From an uncultured Brachybacterium sp. (lineage in GTDB: Bacteria > Actinomycetota > Actinomycetes > Actinomycetales > Dermabacteraceae), in NCBI RefSeq assembly GCF_947500705.1, contig NZ_CANMSY010000003.1, positions 124,001 through 188,000 of the forward strand: DNA of 64,000 nt, written 5' to 3'. The notes below the pieces were generated by a model that was not told where the DNA came from, made no database searches, and was given only the letters and a program-made list of their open reading frames with translations. Position numbers and translations under genes: made by a program. This document shows, in pieces, positions 40,163-48,773 of the stretch; position 1 is the stretch's first letter, and each line of letters opens with the position of its first letter.

Positions 40163-41227
40163 ATGACAGAGCTGCGAGATCCCGAGCGAATGCGCGTCGC
40201 AGTCGTCACCCCGCTGAGCGAAGAGCTCTGCGAGCTGCTCGTCGCGCTCGAGCCGCGACTGGACGTGGTGCGAGATCAGAGCCTGCTGCCGCCGATGCGG
40301 TGGCCCGGCGATCACGAGGGCGACCCCTCCTTCACGCGGTCGGCAACCGATCAGGCACGCTTCGACGAATTGGTCGATGGGGCGGACGCCCTCTACGGCA
40401 TCCCTGACTCCGACCCTGCCGCACTCGCCCGCACCGTGGCCGCCAACCCCGGACTGCGCTGGGTGCACACCATGGCTGCCGGCGGCGGCGGGCAGGTCAA
40501 GGCCGCCGGCCTCGATCCGGAGGTGCTCGAGCGGCTCGTCGTGACCACATCAGCGGGTCCGCACGCGCACACGCTCGCGGAGTTCGCACTGCTCGGCGTG
40601 CTGGCCGGCGCGAAGGATCTGCCCCGTCTGCAGGCACAGCAGCGCGACCGCGTCTGGAGCGGCCGCTGGGTGATGCGCCATCTGAACGCGATGACGGTGG
40701 TCGTGGTCGGTTTGGGGTCGATCGGGCAGGCGGTGGCGGAACGCTTCGCAGCGCTCGGCACAGAGGTGATCGCGGTCAACCGCAGCCAGAAGGAGGTCCC
40801 CGGAGTCTCCGAGGTCTACCCCCCGGAGCGGATCGCCGACGCGATGGCGCGGGCCGACGCGGTGGTCAACACCGCCCCCGGCACGGAGAAGACGCTCCGC
40901 ATGATCGGGAAGGCGGCATTGGCTGCGGTGCGACCCGGCACGATCGTCGTCAACGTCGGCCGTGGCACCGTCATCGACGAGCAGGAGCTGGTGGCCGCGC
41001 TGGAAGACGGCCGGATCGGCTTCGCAGCACTCGATGTGTTCGCCACCGAGCCGCTCCCCGCCGACAGTCCGCTGTGGGCCATGGACAACGTCCTCGTCTC
41101 TCCGCATACCGCCGCGCTGGACGATGCGGAGGACCGCCTGATCGCGGAGCTCTTCGCCGAGAACGCGACGGCGCTGCTCGACGGCCGCCGGCCGAAGAAT
41201 GTGATGGACACCGTTGACTTCTACTGA
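40163..41227 (+). CDS. D-2-hydroxyacid dehydrogenase family protein
   Basis: A 354-residue NAD-dependent enzyme. The cofactor motif VVGLGSIGQAVAERF, the catalytic Arg in NVGRGTVID, Glu in ATEPLP and His in SPHTAAL are all present. Its N-terminal domain has an insert (SLLPPMRWPGDHEGDPSF) not seen in the second enzyme at 45977. The ATG at 40163 follows GAGGAG. It probably interconverts a 2-keto acid and a D-2-hydroxy acid in sugar-acid breakdown. The IclR gene starts within its last codons. Confidence 0.88.
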   Translation: MTELRDPERMRVAVVTPLSEELCELLVALEPRLDVVRDQSLLPPMRWPGDHEGDPSFTRSATDQARFDELVDGADALYGIPDSDPAALARTVAANPGLRWVHTMAAGGGGQVKAAGLDPEVLERLVVTTSAGPHAHTLAEFALLGVLAGAKDLPRLQAQQRDRVWSGRWVMRHLNAMTVVVVGLGSIGQAVAERFAALGTEVIAVNRSQKEVPGVSEVYPPERIADAMARADAVVNTAPGTEKTLRMIGKAALAAVRPGTIVVNVGRGTVIDEQELVAALEDGRIGFAALDVFATEPLPADSPLWAMDNVLVSPHTAALDDAEDRLIAELFAENATALLDGRRPKNVMDTVDFY

Positions 41228-42104
41228 GCGCCACGCCGACGCGGTGGACGCCGCCGCGCTCGAGGCAGACCTCCGCCCCATCCACCCGCCGGAGCCTCTG
41301 GGCCCCGAGCCACGGGATGAGGCGCCTGCGCGCCCGGAAGTGACGAAGAGCCCTTCCCCGGCGGTCGCCCGCGCCGCGGCGGTCCTCGACCTGCTCGCCG
41401 CCGAGGGCCATCCGATGAGCACGACGGAGATCGCCCGGCAGCTGGGACTGGCGAAGTCGTCCACGCTGAACATCTGCGTCACCCTCGAGCAGGCGGGCCT
41501 GCTCAGCCGTCGTGACGGGGACTTCTCCCTGGGACGCAAGACGGTCGAGCTCGGAGCCGCCTACCTGCGCGGATTCGACATCGTCCGGGAGTTCTACCGG
41601 GAATGCAGCAGCTCGCGCTATGTGCGCAACGAGCTCGCGCAGATCGCGATGCTCGACGGGGACATGGCGCTGTATCTCGCGCGTCACGAGGGACGTGCTC
41701 CGCTGCGGCTCTCCGCCACCATCGGGGATCGTTTCCCGGCCTCCATCACCGCAGTCGGCTGCGTCCTGCTCGCAGAGCTCAGCGAGGAGGTGATCCGAGA
41801 TCGGTTCCGGGAGCCGGAGTCGCTCCCGCGCTGGACCGACCATTCCGTCGGGACGCTGCCCGAGCTCCTCGAGAAGCTCGAAGCGGTGCGTGAGCGCGGA
41901 TACGCGATCGATGATCGAGAGACCAATCCGTCGGTCTACGGAGTTGCGGTGCTGATCCCGCCGCGCACCTCGTCGGGGAGAGCCTTCGCCCTCGGCACCT
42001 CTTTCCTCAAGGCCCAGATGACCCCCGCCTCACGGGACGGCGTCATCGAGGAGCTCTTCCACATTCGGGACAACCTGGCCAACCCCATGTATCTCACCGA
42101 CTGA
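41214..42104 (+). CDS. IclR-family transcriptional regulator
   Basis: A regulator of up to 296 residues. The winged HTH (AVARAAAVLDLLAAEGHPMSTTEIARQLGLAKSSTLNICVTLEQAGLL) starts near residue 46 and is followed by the IclR effector domain (FPASITAVGCVLLAELSEE). The start is uncertain: the TTG at 41214 overlaps the dehydrogenase stop by 14 bp, and a GTG at 41243 is an alternative. It lies directly before the TRAP transporter genes and is the likely local regulator of uronate uptake. Confidence 0.88.
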   Translation: MTSTERHADAVDAAALEADLRPIHPPEPLGPEPRDEAPARPEVTKSPSPAVARAAAVLDLLAAEGHPMSTTEIARQLGLAKSSTLNICVTLEQAGLLSRRDGDFSLGRKTVELGAAYLRGFDIVREFYRECSSSRYVRNELAQIAMLDGDMALYLARHEGRAPLRLSATIGDRFPASITAVGCVLLAELSEEVIRDRFREPESLPRWTDHSVGTLPELLEKLEAVRERGYAIDDRETNPSVYGVAVLIPPRTSSGRAFALGTSFLKAQMTPASRDGVIEELFHIRDNLANPMYLTD

Positions 42105-42202
42105 CCCCACTTCACGTCCGGCAGACGCCGGTCCTCCACGTGCATACCGGTCCCCCGGGTGCAGCCCATGAAGAAGATTGTCAACGTTCAAAGGAGAACA
42201 AC

Positions 42203-43225
42203 ATGCGACGCAGGAATTTCCTCGCTCTCACCGGTGCAGGTCTCGCTACGGCTGGACTGGCTGCCTGCGGCGGCTCCGAGTCAGGTGGAGGCGAAGGTGG
42301 CGGCGGCGGTGCAACCACGATGCGCCTCGCCTTCAACCAGACCGAGAACCACCCTCAGTTCATCGCGTTCACCGCGATGGGTGAACGACTCTCAGAGCGC
42401 ACCGACGGCGCGCTCACCATCGAGGTGTATCCCAACGAGACCCTCGGCGCGCAGCAGGAGGCCATCCAGCTGCTGCAGGACGGTTCGCTCGAGCTGGCCA
42501 TGGTCGGCGGCGCACAGATGGAGAACTTCTCCGAGGACTACATCGTCTTCAACCTCCCGTTCGTCTTCGACAGCCAGGAGCACCAGCGGACGGTGACCAA
42601 TGATCCTGCGATCATCGGTGAGCTCTACGCCTCGCTCGAGGACCAGAACATCTCGGTCCTCGCCGGCCTGCACGGCGGGGTCCGGAACGTCTACAACTCC
42701 AAGGCTCCTGTGGTCACCCCTGACGACATGGCAGGTCTGAAGATCCGGGTTCAGGAATCGGACACCCATATCGAGATGTTGAACCTCATGGGCGGCTCGG
42801 CCACGCCGATGGCCCAGGGCGAGGTCTACACGGCGATGCAGAGCGGCGTCCTCGACGGCGCCGAGAACAACGAGCTGGTGTTCAACGATCTCAAGCATGT
42901 CGAGGTCGGTCCCTTCTACTCGTACACCCGTCACCTCATGGTGCCGGACTACCTCATCGCGAATCCCGCCGTCCTGGCGGATATGAGCGACGAGCACCGG
43001 TCGATCTTCGAGGAGGAGCTCGCCACCGCAGTGGAAGAGGAGGGCGCGCTGTGGGGCGAGAAGGTCGCTGAGGCGATCGAGGCCGCCACGGCCGGCGGCG
43101 GGAAGTTCAACGACGACGTCGACGCTGAGGCCTTCCGGGCGATCCTCGGCCCGTTCTCCGAGGAGTCCGTGCCGGACAGCGAGACCGCCCAGGCCCTCTA
43201 CCAGGCCACCCGCGACGCGGTGTGA
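42203..43225 (+). CDS. TRAP transporter solute-binding lipoprotein (DctP family)
   Basis: A 340-residue receptor for an organic acid. The signal peptide MRRRNFLALTG has a twin-arginine motif and lipobox LAAC (Cys22), followed by a Gly-rich linker. The conserved carboxylate-binding Arg is in GLKIRVQES (Arg182). The ATG at 42203 follows AAAGGAG. It is the first gene of a complete DctP-DctQ-DctM set. KduI downstream suggests a uronate or 4-deoxy-keto-uronate ligand. Confidence 0.93.
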   Translation: MRRRNFLALTGAGLATAGLAACGGSESGGGEGGGGGATTMRLAFNQTENHPQFIAFTAMGERLSERTDGALTIEVYPNETLGAQQEAIQLLQDGSLELAMVGGAQMENFSEDYIVFNLPFVFDSQEHQRTVTNDPAIIGELYASLEDQNISVLAGLHGGVRNVYNSKAPVVTPDDMAGLKIRVQESDTHIEMLNLMGGSATPMAQGEVYTAMQSGVLDGAENNELVFNDLKHVEVGPFYSYTRHLMVPDYLIANPAVLADMSDEHRSIFEEELATAVEEEGALWGEKVAEAIEAATAGGGKFNDDVDAEAFRAILGPFSEESVPDSETAQALYQATRDAV

Positions 43226-43253
43226 GCGGTCCGCGCCGAGAGGAAGAGATCGA

Positions 43254-43775
43254 ATGAAGGCCTTCACAGCAACGAAGCTGATGATCGACCGGATCCTGGG
43301 GATCGTCTGCGTGGCACTCTTCATGGCCCTGGTGGTCGTCGTGACCTGGCAGGTGTTCGCCCGCCAGGTGCTCCTCGAGCCGAGTCAGTGGTCCGAGAGC
43401 CTGGCACGGTACTTGTTCGTCTGGGTCGGTCTGCTCGGTGCCACCCTGGTGTTCGGCGAGCGCGGCCACATCGCCATCGATGTGGCCGTGCGCCGCCTCC
43501 CCGAGATGCCGCAGCGGATCGTCGGGCTGCTCGTCCAGGGACTCGTCATCGCCTTCGCCGCCTACATCCTCGTCTTCGGAGGGCTGCGGGCGGCCGAGAA
43601 CGCCTGGCAGCAGAACCTCAGCGGGCTCCCGACGACGATCGGCCCCTGGTTCCTGGTCATGCCGATCTCGGGCGTCCTCGTCATCATCTACTCGATCTAT
43701 CACCTGGTGCGTGTCGCCCGCGGTGACGAGGAGTCGTTCGAGCCCGACGACATCGACACCGTCGAGGCGGTGTAA
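43254..43775 (+). CDS. TRAP transporter small permease (DctQ family)
   Basis: A 173-residue protein with four membrane helices and the family segment VTWQVFARQVLLEPSQWSESLARYLFVWVGLLGA. The ATG at 43254 follows AGAGGAAGAG. It pairs with the large permease that starts 9 bp after its stop. Confidence 0.93.
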   Translation: MKAFTATKLMIDRILGIVCVALFMALVVVVTWQVFARQVLLEPSQWSESLARYLFVWVGLLGATLVFGERGHIAIDVAVRRLPEMPQRIVGLLVQGLVIAFAAYILVFGGLRAAENAWQQNLSGLPTTIGPWFLVMPISGVLVIIYSIYHLVRVARGDEESFEPDDIDTVEAV

Positions 43776-43783
43776 GGAGAACC

Positions 43784-45088
43784 ATGGATCCCTCAACACT
43801 CGGCGCCCTCATCCTGCTCATCGCGACCGTGGTGCTGCTCGTCATCGGCACACCGATCGCGATCGCCGTCGGCGGCGCCACGGCGCTGGCCATGCTGGCC
43901 ATCTTCACCCCCGAGCAGGTCGCCCTCACCACCTCACAGCGCATGTTCACCGGGATCAACTCGTTCCCGCTGCTGGCGATACCGTTCTTCGTCCTCGCGG
44001 GCGTGATCATGAACAACGGCGGGATCGCGACCCGACTGATCGATGCCGCCCGAGTGCTGGTCGGCCGCATGCCCGGATCATTGGCCCAGGCCAACGTCGC
44101 GGCCAATGCGATGTTCGGTGCCGTCAGCGGATCGGCCGTCGCGGCCGCCGCCGCGGTCGGATCGACGATGGCACCGCAGCAGAAGCGCGAGGGCTACGAC
44201 CCTCGCTTCGCGGCGGCAGTCAACATCGCCTCGGCCCCTGCCGGGATGCTGATCCCGCCCAGCAACGTGCTGATCGTCTATTCACTGGTCAGCAGCACCT
44301 CGGTCGCGGCGCTGTTCGTCGGCGGCTACCTCCCGGGCATGCTCTGGGCCCTTGCGTGCATGGTCGTGGTTCATCTCTATGCACGGAAGCGGCCCGAGCT
44401 CAAGGTCACCGAGAAGGTCTCCTTCGGGGTTGCTGTGATGACCCTCCTCAAGGCGATTCCCGCTCTTCTGATGATCGTCATCGTCATCGGTGGCATCCTC
44501 GCCGGCATCTTCACCCCGACAGAGGCTGCGGTCATCGCGGTCCTGTATTCGCTGGCACTGGCCTTCGTCTATCGTTCGGTGACGCTCAAGCAGCTGCCCG
44601 CGATCTTTCTCGAGGCCACGCGCACCACGTCGATCGTCGTCTTCCTGATCGGCGTCTCGACCGCGATGGCCTGGATGATGAGCTTCGCGCGGGTGCCGGT
44701 CATCATCTCGGACCTGATCCTCGGGGTCTCCGAGAACCAGATCGTGGTGCTCTTCCTCATCGCGATCGCGCTCCTGATCATCGGCACGTTCATGGACGCG
44801 ACCCCCGCGATCCTGATCTTCACCCCGATCTTCCTGCCGATCGCCATCGAGATGGGAATGCACCCGATCCACTTCGGGCTGTTCATGACCTTCGCGGTAT
44901 GCGTCGGGGTGATCACCCCTCCTGTCGGCACGGTGCTGTTCGTCGGTGCGAGGATCGGCAAGGTCTCGATGGAGTCGGTGCTGCGTCCTCTGATCCCCTT
45001 CTTCATCGCGCTCGCGCTGCTGCTGCTCCTGGTGCTGTACGTCCCGGCACTGTCCACCTGGCTGCCGAGCCTGCTCGGCCTGATGTGA
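43784..45088 (+). CDS. TRAP transporter large permease (DctM family)
   Basis: A 434-residue membrane protein with about 12 helices. Family motifs GINSFPLLAIPFFVLAG, NVAANAMFGAVSGSAVAAAAAVG and PPSNVLIVYS are visible. It completes a sodium-driven secondary transporter for organic acids. The ATG at 43784 follows AAGGAG. Confidence 0.95.
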   Translation: MDPSTLGALILLIATVVLLVIGTPIAIAVGGATALAMLAIFTPEQVALTTSQRMFTGINSFPLLAIPFFVLAGVIMNNGGIATRLIDAARVLVGRMPGSLAQANVAANAMFGAVSGSAVAAAAAVGSTMAPQQKREGYDPRFAAAVNIASAPAGMLIPPSNVLIVYSLVSSTSVAALFVGGYLPGMLWALACMVVVHLYARKRPELKVTEKVSFGVAVMTLLKAIPALLMIVIVIGGILAGIFTPTEAAVIAVLYSLALAFVYRSVTLKQLPAIFLEATRTTSIVVFLIGVSTAMAWMMSFARVPVIISDLILGVSENQIVVLFLIAIALLIIGTFMDATPAILIFTPIFLPIAIEMGMHPIHFGLFMTFAVCVGVITPPVGTVLFVGARIGKVSMESVLRPLIPFFIALALLLLLVLYVPALSTWLPSLLGLM

Positions 45089-45161
45089 CTGGTGGGAGGG
45101 CGAACACCGAGGTGTCCGTCCTCCCATCGTCTTCGACTGCCCCCTACGAGAGGTCTCCACT

Positions 45162-45980
45162 GTGGAACTCAGACACTCCACCCATCCCGATCAGGTGCCC
45201 GGAATGGACACCGCGGAAATTCGCCGCCGTTACCTGGTGCCGGGGCTGTTCGTCCCGGGCGAGGCGAACGCCCTCTACACCCACGAGGACCGCACCGTGC
45301 TCGTCGGCATCGTCCCCCTGGATGAGCCGATCAGCATGCCGACCTATCCCGAGATCCGCTCCGAGCGTTTCTTCGACCACCGCGAGGCAGGGGTCGTGAA
45401 CGTCGGCCAGGCCGGCACGGTGACGGTCGACGGCACCGAGCACCGCATGGCCAAGGGAGCGTGCCTGTACATCGGCCGCGGCGCGACCGATGTCGACTTC
45501 GCCGGAGCGGGCGCCCGCTTCTACCTGTTCTCGGCTCCCGCGCACACCGCCTACCCCACCACCCTGGTCGAGCCGGGCCAGGGGACCATCCGTGAGCTCG
45601 GCGACCAGAAGACCTCGAACCGGCGCACGCTGAACCAGTACATCCATGAGAACGGGGTGCGCAGCTGCCAGGTCGTCATGGGTGTCACCACCCTTCATGA
45701 GGGCAGCATGTGGAACACGATGCCTGCTCACACCCATGACCGCCGCACCGAGTGCTACCTCTACTTCGATGTGCCCGAGGAGGCCCGCGTCCTCCATCTG
45801 CTCGGTCAGCCCCAGGAGACCCGGCACATGGTGGTCGCGAATGAGGAGGCGATCATCTCCCCCTCCTGGTCTGTGCACTCAGGAGTCGGCACCTCCGCAT
45901 ACAGCTTCGTCTGGGCCATGGCCGGCGAGAACCAGTCGTTCGACGACATGGATACATTCCCCGTGAAGGAGATGCGTTGA
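45162..45980 (+). CDS. kduI: 5-dehydro-4-deoxy-D-glucuronate isomerase
   Basis: A 272-residue cupin enzyme that isomerises 4-deoxy-5-keto-uronate (from unsaturated uronates of pectin or glycosaminoglycans) to 2,5-diketo-3-deoxygluconate. The zinc motif HTHDRRTE (His, His, Glu) and the later His in SWSVHSG match KduI. The whole protein aligns in length and order (LVPGLFVPGE, MPTYPEIRSE, TTLHEGSMWNTMPAH). The start is a GTG with AGAGG upstream. The stop overlaps the next gene (TTGA). Confidence 0.95.
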   Translation: MELRHSTHPDQVPGMDTAEIRRRYLVPGLFVPGEANALYTHEDRTVLVGIVPLDEPISMPTYPEIRSERFFDHREAGVVNVGQAGTVTVDGTEHRMAKGACLYIGRGATDVDFAGAGARFYLFSAPAHTAYPTTLVEPGQGTIRELGDQKTSNRRTLNQYIHENGVRSCQVVMGVTTLHEGSMWNTMPAHTHDRRTECYLYFDVPEEARVLHLLGQPQETRHMVVANEEAIISPSWSVHSGVGTSAYSFVWAMAGENQSFDDMDTFPVKEMR

Positions 45981-46945
45981 TCCCCAAGATCGTCATCACC
46001 GAGTGTGACCACGACTCGATCGCCACCGAGCAGGACGTGGCGCAGCAGCGCGGCGTCGAGCTCGTCCTGGCCCAGGCGACGACGAAGGCCGAGGTGATCG
46101 CCGCGGCGGCTGATGCCGACGGCATCGTCGTCCAGTACGCGACCATCGACGCCGAGGTCCTCGAGGCGCTCCCCCGACTGAAGTCCATCGGGCGCTACGG
46201 AGTGGGCGTCGACACGGTCGACGTCGAGGCCGCGACAGCGCGAGGCGTGGCCGTCTCCAATGTCCCCGATTACGGGACCGAGGCGGTCTCCGACCACGCG
46301 ATCGGTCTCGCCCTCGCCGTCGGTCGCGGCATCGCCCGGCTCGATCGCGGGATCCGCGCAGGCTCGGCGGACTTCGTCCCGGTCAAGCCGCTCCGCCTGA
46401 TCGGCGGGCGCACCTTCGGGATCATCGGCCTGGGCCTGATCGGCGCGGCGACTGCACGCAAGGCTCGAGGGCTCGGGTACGAGGTGGTGGCCACCGATGG
46501 GCGACGCGAGCTCGGCAGCACTGTCGATGGCGTCCGCATCGTCAGCCTCGAGGAGCTGCTGAGCAGCTCCGATGTCGTCTCGGTGCATACGCCACTCACT
46601 CCCGAGACACACCATCTGATCAGCACCGAGCAGCTGGCGCAGATGAAGACGGAGGCGATCCTGATCAACACGAGTCGCGGCGGGGTCATCGACACTGCTG
46701 CGCTGGTGGACGCTCTCTCGGAGCGGAAGATCTACGGTGCGGGTCTCGACGTCCACGAGCAGGAGCCCATCCCGGCAGACCATCCGTTGACAACTTTCGA
46801 CACGGTCGTGCTGACGCCGCATATCGCCTGGTACACGGAGGAATCGTACTTCGAGCTGAAGCGACGCACCGTGGAGAACGTGATCGACACGGTCATGGGC
46901 GTGCGCCCTCGGAACATCCTCAATCCTGAGGTCCTGCCGAACTGA
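45977..46945 (+). CDS. C-terminal-binding/PGDH-like D-2-hydroxyacid dehydrogenase
   Basis: A 322-residue enzyme with cofactor motif GIIGLGLIGAATAR, catalytic Arg in NTSRGGVID, Glu in HEQEP and His in TPHIAWY. It resembles phosphoglycerate dehydrogenase-like enzymes. The start is a TTG overlapping the kduI stop, so translation is coupled. Together with the enzyme at 40163 it makes two such dehydrogenases around the TRAP-KduI set. The substrate is unknown. Confidence 0.87.
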   Translation: MIPKIVITECDHDSIATEQDVAQQRGVELVLAQATTKAEVIAAAADADGIVVQYATIDAEVLEALPRLKSIGRYGVGVDTVDVEAATARGVAVSNVPDYGTEAVSDHAIGLALAVGRGIARLDRGIRAGSADFVPVKPLRLIGGRTFGIIGLGLIGAATARKARGLGYEVVATDGRRELGSTVDGVRIVSLEELLSSSDVVSVHTPLTPETHHLISTEQLAQMKTEAILINTSRGGVIDTAALVDALSERKIYGAGLDVHEQEPIPADHPLTTFDTVVLTPHIAWYTEESYFELKRRTVENVIDTVMGVRPRNILNPEVLPN

Positions 46946-46998
46946 CTCACCGCGCTGACGTCCTCGGACCGCCCTCCTTGCTGGCGAGCTCAGGCGGG

Positions 46999-47041
46999 CG
47001 ATCCCCGCGGCACTCCGAGAATCAGGAAGCTGCGGGGATCG
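46999..47041 (+). terminator. Possible terminator
   Basis: CGATCCCCGC (46999-47008) and GCGGGGATCG (47032-47041) form 10-bp perfect arms around a 23-nt loop, 54 bp after the dehydrogenase stop. Confidence 0.45.
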
Positions 47042-47130
47042 TGGCGTTCGAGGGTCCGATCGAGCGATTCTGACCGCACCGGAGAGACACGTACGCCACA
47101 TACCCCACACTGCTAAACTGTTACGAACTA

Positions 47131-47146
47131 CAAAACCAACGTTTTG
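47131..47146. promoter_or_regulatory. Putative operator CAAAAC-CAAC-GTTTTG
   Basis: Perfect 6-bp arms CAAAAC and GTTTTG around a 4-bp centre lie in an AT-rich stretch about 100 bp before the mannonate oxidoreductase gene. A TAAACT box at 47114-47119 may be its -10. The binding regulator is unknown; GntR, LacI and IclR proteins all use such dyads. Confidence 0.45.
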
Positions 47147-47246
47147 CAATATGAAATGGTGCAGGTTCCGGTCTGACGTGACCCGTTCCACCAACGGACG
47201 CTCTCGCCTCGCGACCGCGTCACCAGCCATCGACCAGGAGGCTCGC

Positions 47247-48773
47247 ATGCCGACACCCGGCTCCGTCCCCGCACTCGACCGTTCGCGTCTGAGCGGGCTC
47301 CCGCTGCTCGGCGCGTCAGCCCCGCAGGATCCCGCGCGCGCGGGCATCATCCACCTGGGCCTCGGCGCCTTCCATCGCGCGCACGCGGCGGTGCACACCG
47401 CGCGTGCCCTCGCCGCCGAGGAGGGCGACTGGGGGATCATCGGCTTCGCGAACCGCTCCCGCTCGGTGGTCGATGCGATGTCCCGCCAGGAGGGCCTGTA
47501 CAGCGTGCTCGAGCTCGCGGACACCGGCACCCGGGCGGATGTCGTGGACGTGCACCGGGGCTTCGGCGTGATGGCCGAGGATCCGTCGGCCGTGGTGCGG
47601 GAGATCGCGACCTCGGCGCGGCGCCTCCTCACCCTCACCGTCTCCGAGGGCGGCTATTCCGTCTCCCCCCGCACCGGACACCTGGACGTCGACTCCCCCG
47701 CGATCCGTGCGGACCTCGAGAGCCCGGCCTCGCCTCGCAGCGTGATCGGCCTGCTCGCCGGCGGTCTTGCTGCGCGCGCCGCCGCCGGCGGCGAGCCGTT
47801 CACCGTGCTGCCCTGCGACAACGTCGTCTCCGCCGGGCAGACCGCGCGGCGCATGGTCACCGAGTTCCTCGAGGCCTCCGGCGCCGAGGACGACGTGCTC
47901 GCCTATGTGCGCGGCAGCGTCTCCTTCCCCAACGCCATGGTGGACCGGATCGTCCCCGCCACCACCCCGGGCACGAGCGACCACGTCGCCGAGCTGCTGG
48001 GCGTGCGTGACGGGGCCCCGGTGCGCGCCGAGAAGTTCTCCATGTGGGTGATCGAGGACGACTTCCCCGCCGGCCGCCCGGCGTGGGAGCGCGGCGGCGC
48101 GATCATGTCCACCGCCGACGGTGACGTCGAGAAGTACGAGCAGGTCAAGCTCCGCATCCTCAACGGACCGCACTCCCTCATCGCCTACCTGGGGGCGCTC
48201 GACGGCCGGGTCACCATCCCCGAGGCCTTCGACCAGGACTGGATCGCCGAGGCCGTGCTCACGCTGATCCACGACGAGAACCTGCCCACCATCGATCTGC
48301 CCGCGGGGTTCGACACCGCGGGGTACATCGAGGACCTCACCCACCGCTGGCACAACCACGACCTCGGCCACCGCACCCGCCAGGTCGGGTCCGACGGGTC
48401 GATGCGGCTGCCCCAGCGCATCCCCGTCCCTGCCCGCTTCCATCTGGACGCGGGGCGGACCCCGGCTCTGCTGGCCCTCACGGTCGCGGCCTGGTTCGCC
48501 TGCGTCGTCCCCCCGCGAGGCTTCGAGCCCGGGGAGCAGGCGCGCGCCATGACCGATCCCGCCCAGGCGCAGCTGCAGGAGATCGCTTCGGCGGCCACCA
48601 GCCCGGCCGAGCACGCCCGCCTCCTGATGGAGAGCGGATGCCTCTCCGAGGAGCTCGCCGACCGCCCGGAGTTCGTCGATCTGGTCGGCGAGCTGCTCAC
48701 CACGATCCTCACCTCGGGACCGCGCGCCGCGACCGCCGAGGCACTCACCGCCTCGTTCAAGGAGAACCGCTGA
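47247..48773 (+). CDS. uxuB: Mannitol dehydrogenase-family oxidoreductase (probable fructuronate reductase)
   Basis: A 508-residue long-chain polyol dehydrogenase that would interconvert D-fructuronate and D-mannonate. The N-terminal HLGLGAFHRAHAAVHT and the catalytic segment EKYEQVKLRILNGPHSLIAYLG (Lys, Asn, His) are characteristic. The ATG at 47247 follows CAGGAGG. KDG kinase, KDPG aldolase and a ManD-like gene nearby favour the uronate role over mannitol. It heads a four-gene operon and touches the next gene (TGATG). Confidence 0.85.
   Translation: MPTPGSVPALDRSRLSGLPLLGASAPQDPARAGIIHLGLGAFHRAHAAVHTARALAAEEGDWGIIGFANRSRSVVDAMSRQEGLYSVLELADTGTRADVVDVHRGFGVMAEDPSAVVREIATSARRLLTLTVSEGGYSVSPRTGHLDVDSPAIRADLESPASPRSVIGLLAGGLAARAAAGGEPFTVLPCDNVVSAGQTARRMVTEFLEASGAEDDVLAYVRGSVSFPNAMVDRIVPATTPGTSDHVAELLGVRDGAPVRAEKFSMWVIEDDFPAGRPAWERGGAIMSTADGDVEKYEQVKLRILNGPHSLIAYLGALDGRVTIPEAFDQDWIAEAVLTLIHDENLPTIDLPAGFDTAGYIEDLTHRWHNHDLGHRTRQVGSDGSMRLPQRIPVPARFHLDAGRTPALLALTVAAWFACVVPPRGFEPGEQARAMTDPAQAQLQEIASAATSPAEHARLLMESGCLSEELADRPEFVDLVGELLTTILTSGPRAATAEALTASFKENR

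Larger units (their letters stand above)
46946..47246. other. Intergenic region with terminator-like stem and operator
   Basis: This 301-bp gap has no gene. It contains the stem at 46999-47041 and a dyad at 47131-47146, next to an AT-rich stretch that probably includes the promoter of the next operon. Confidence 0.7.
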
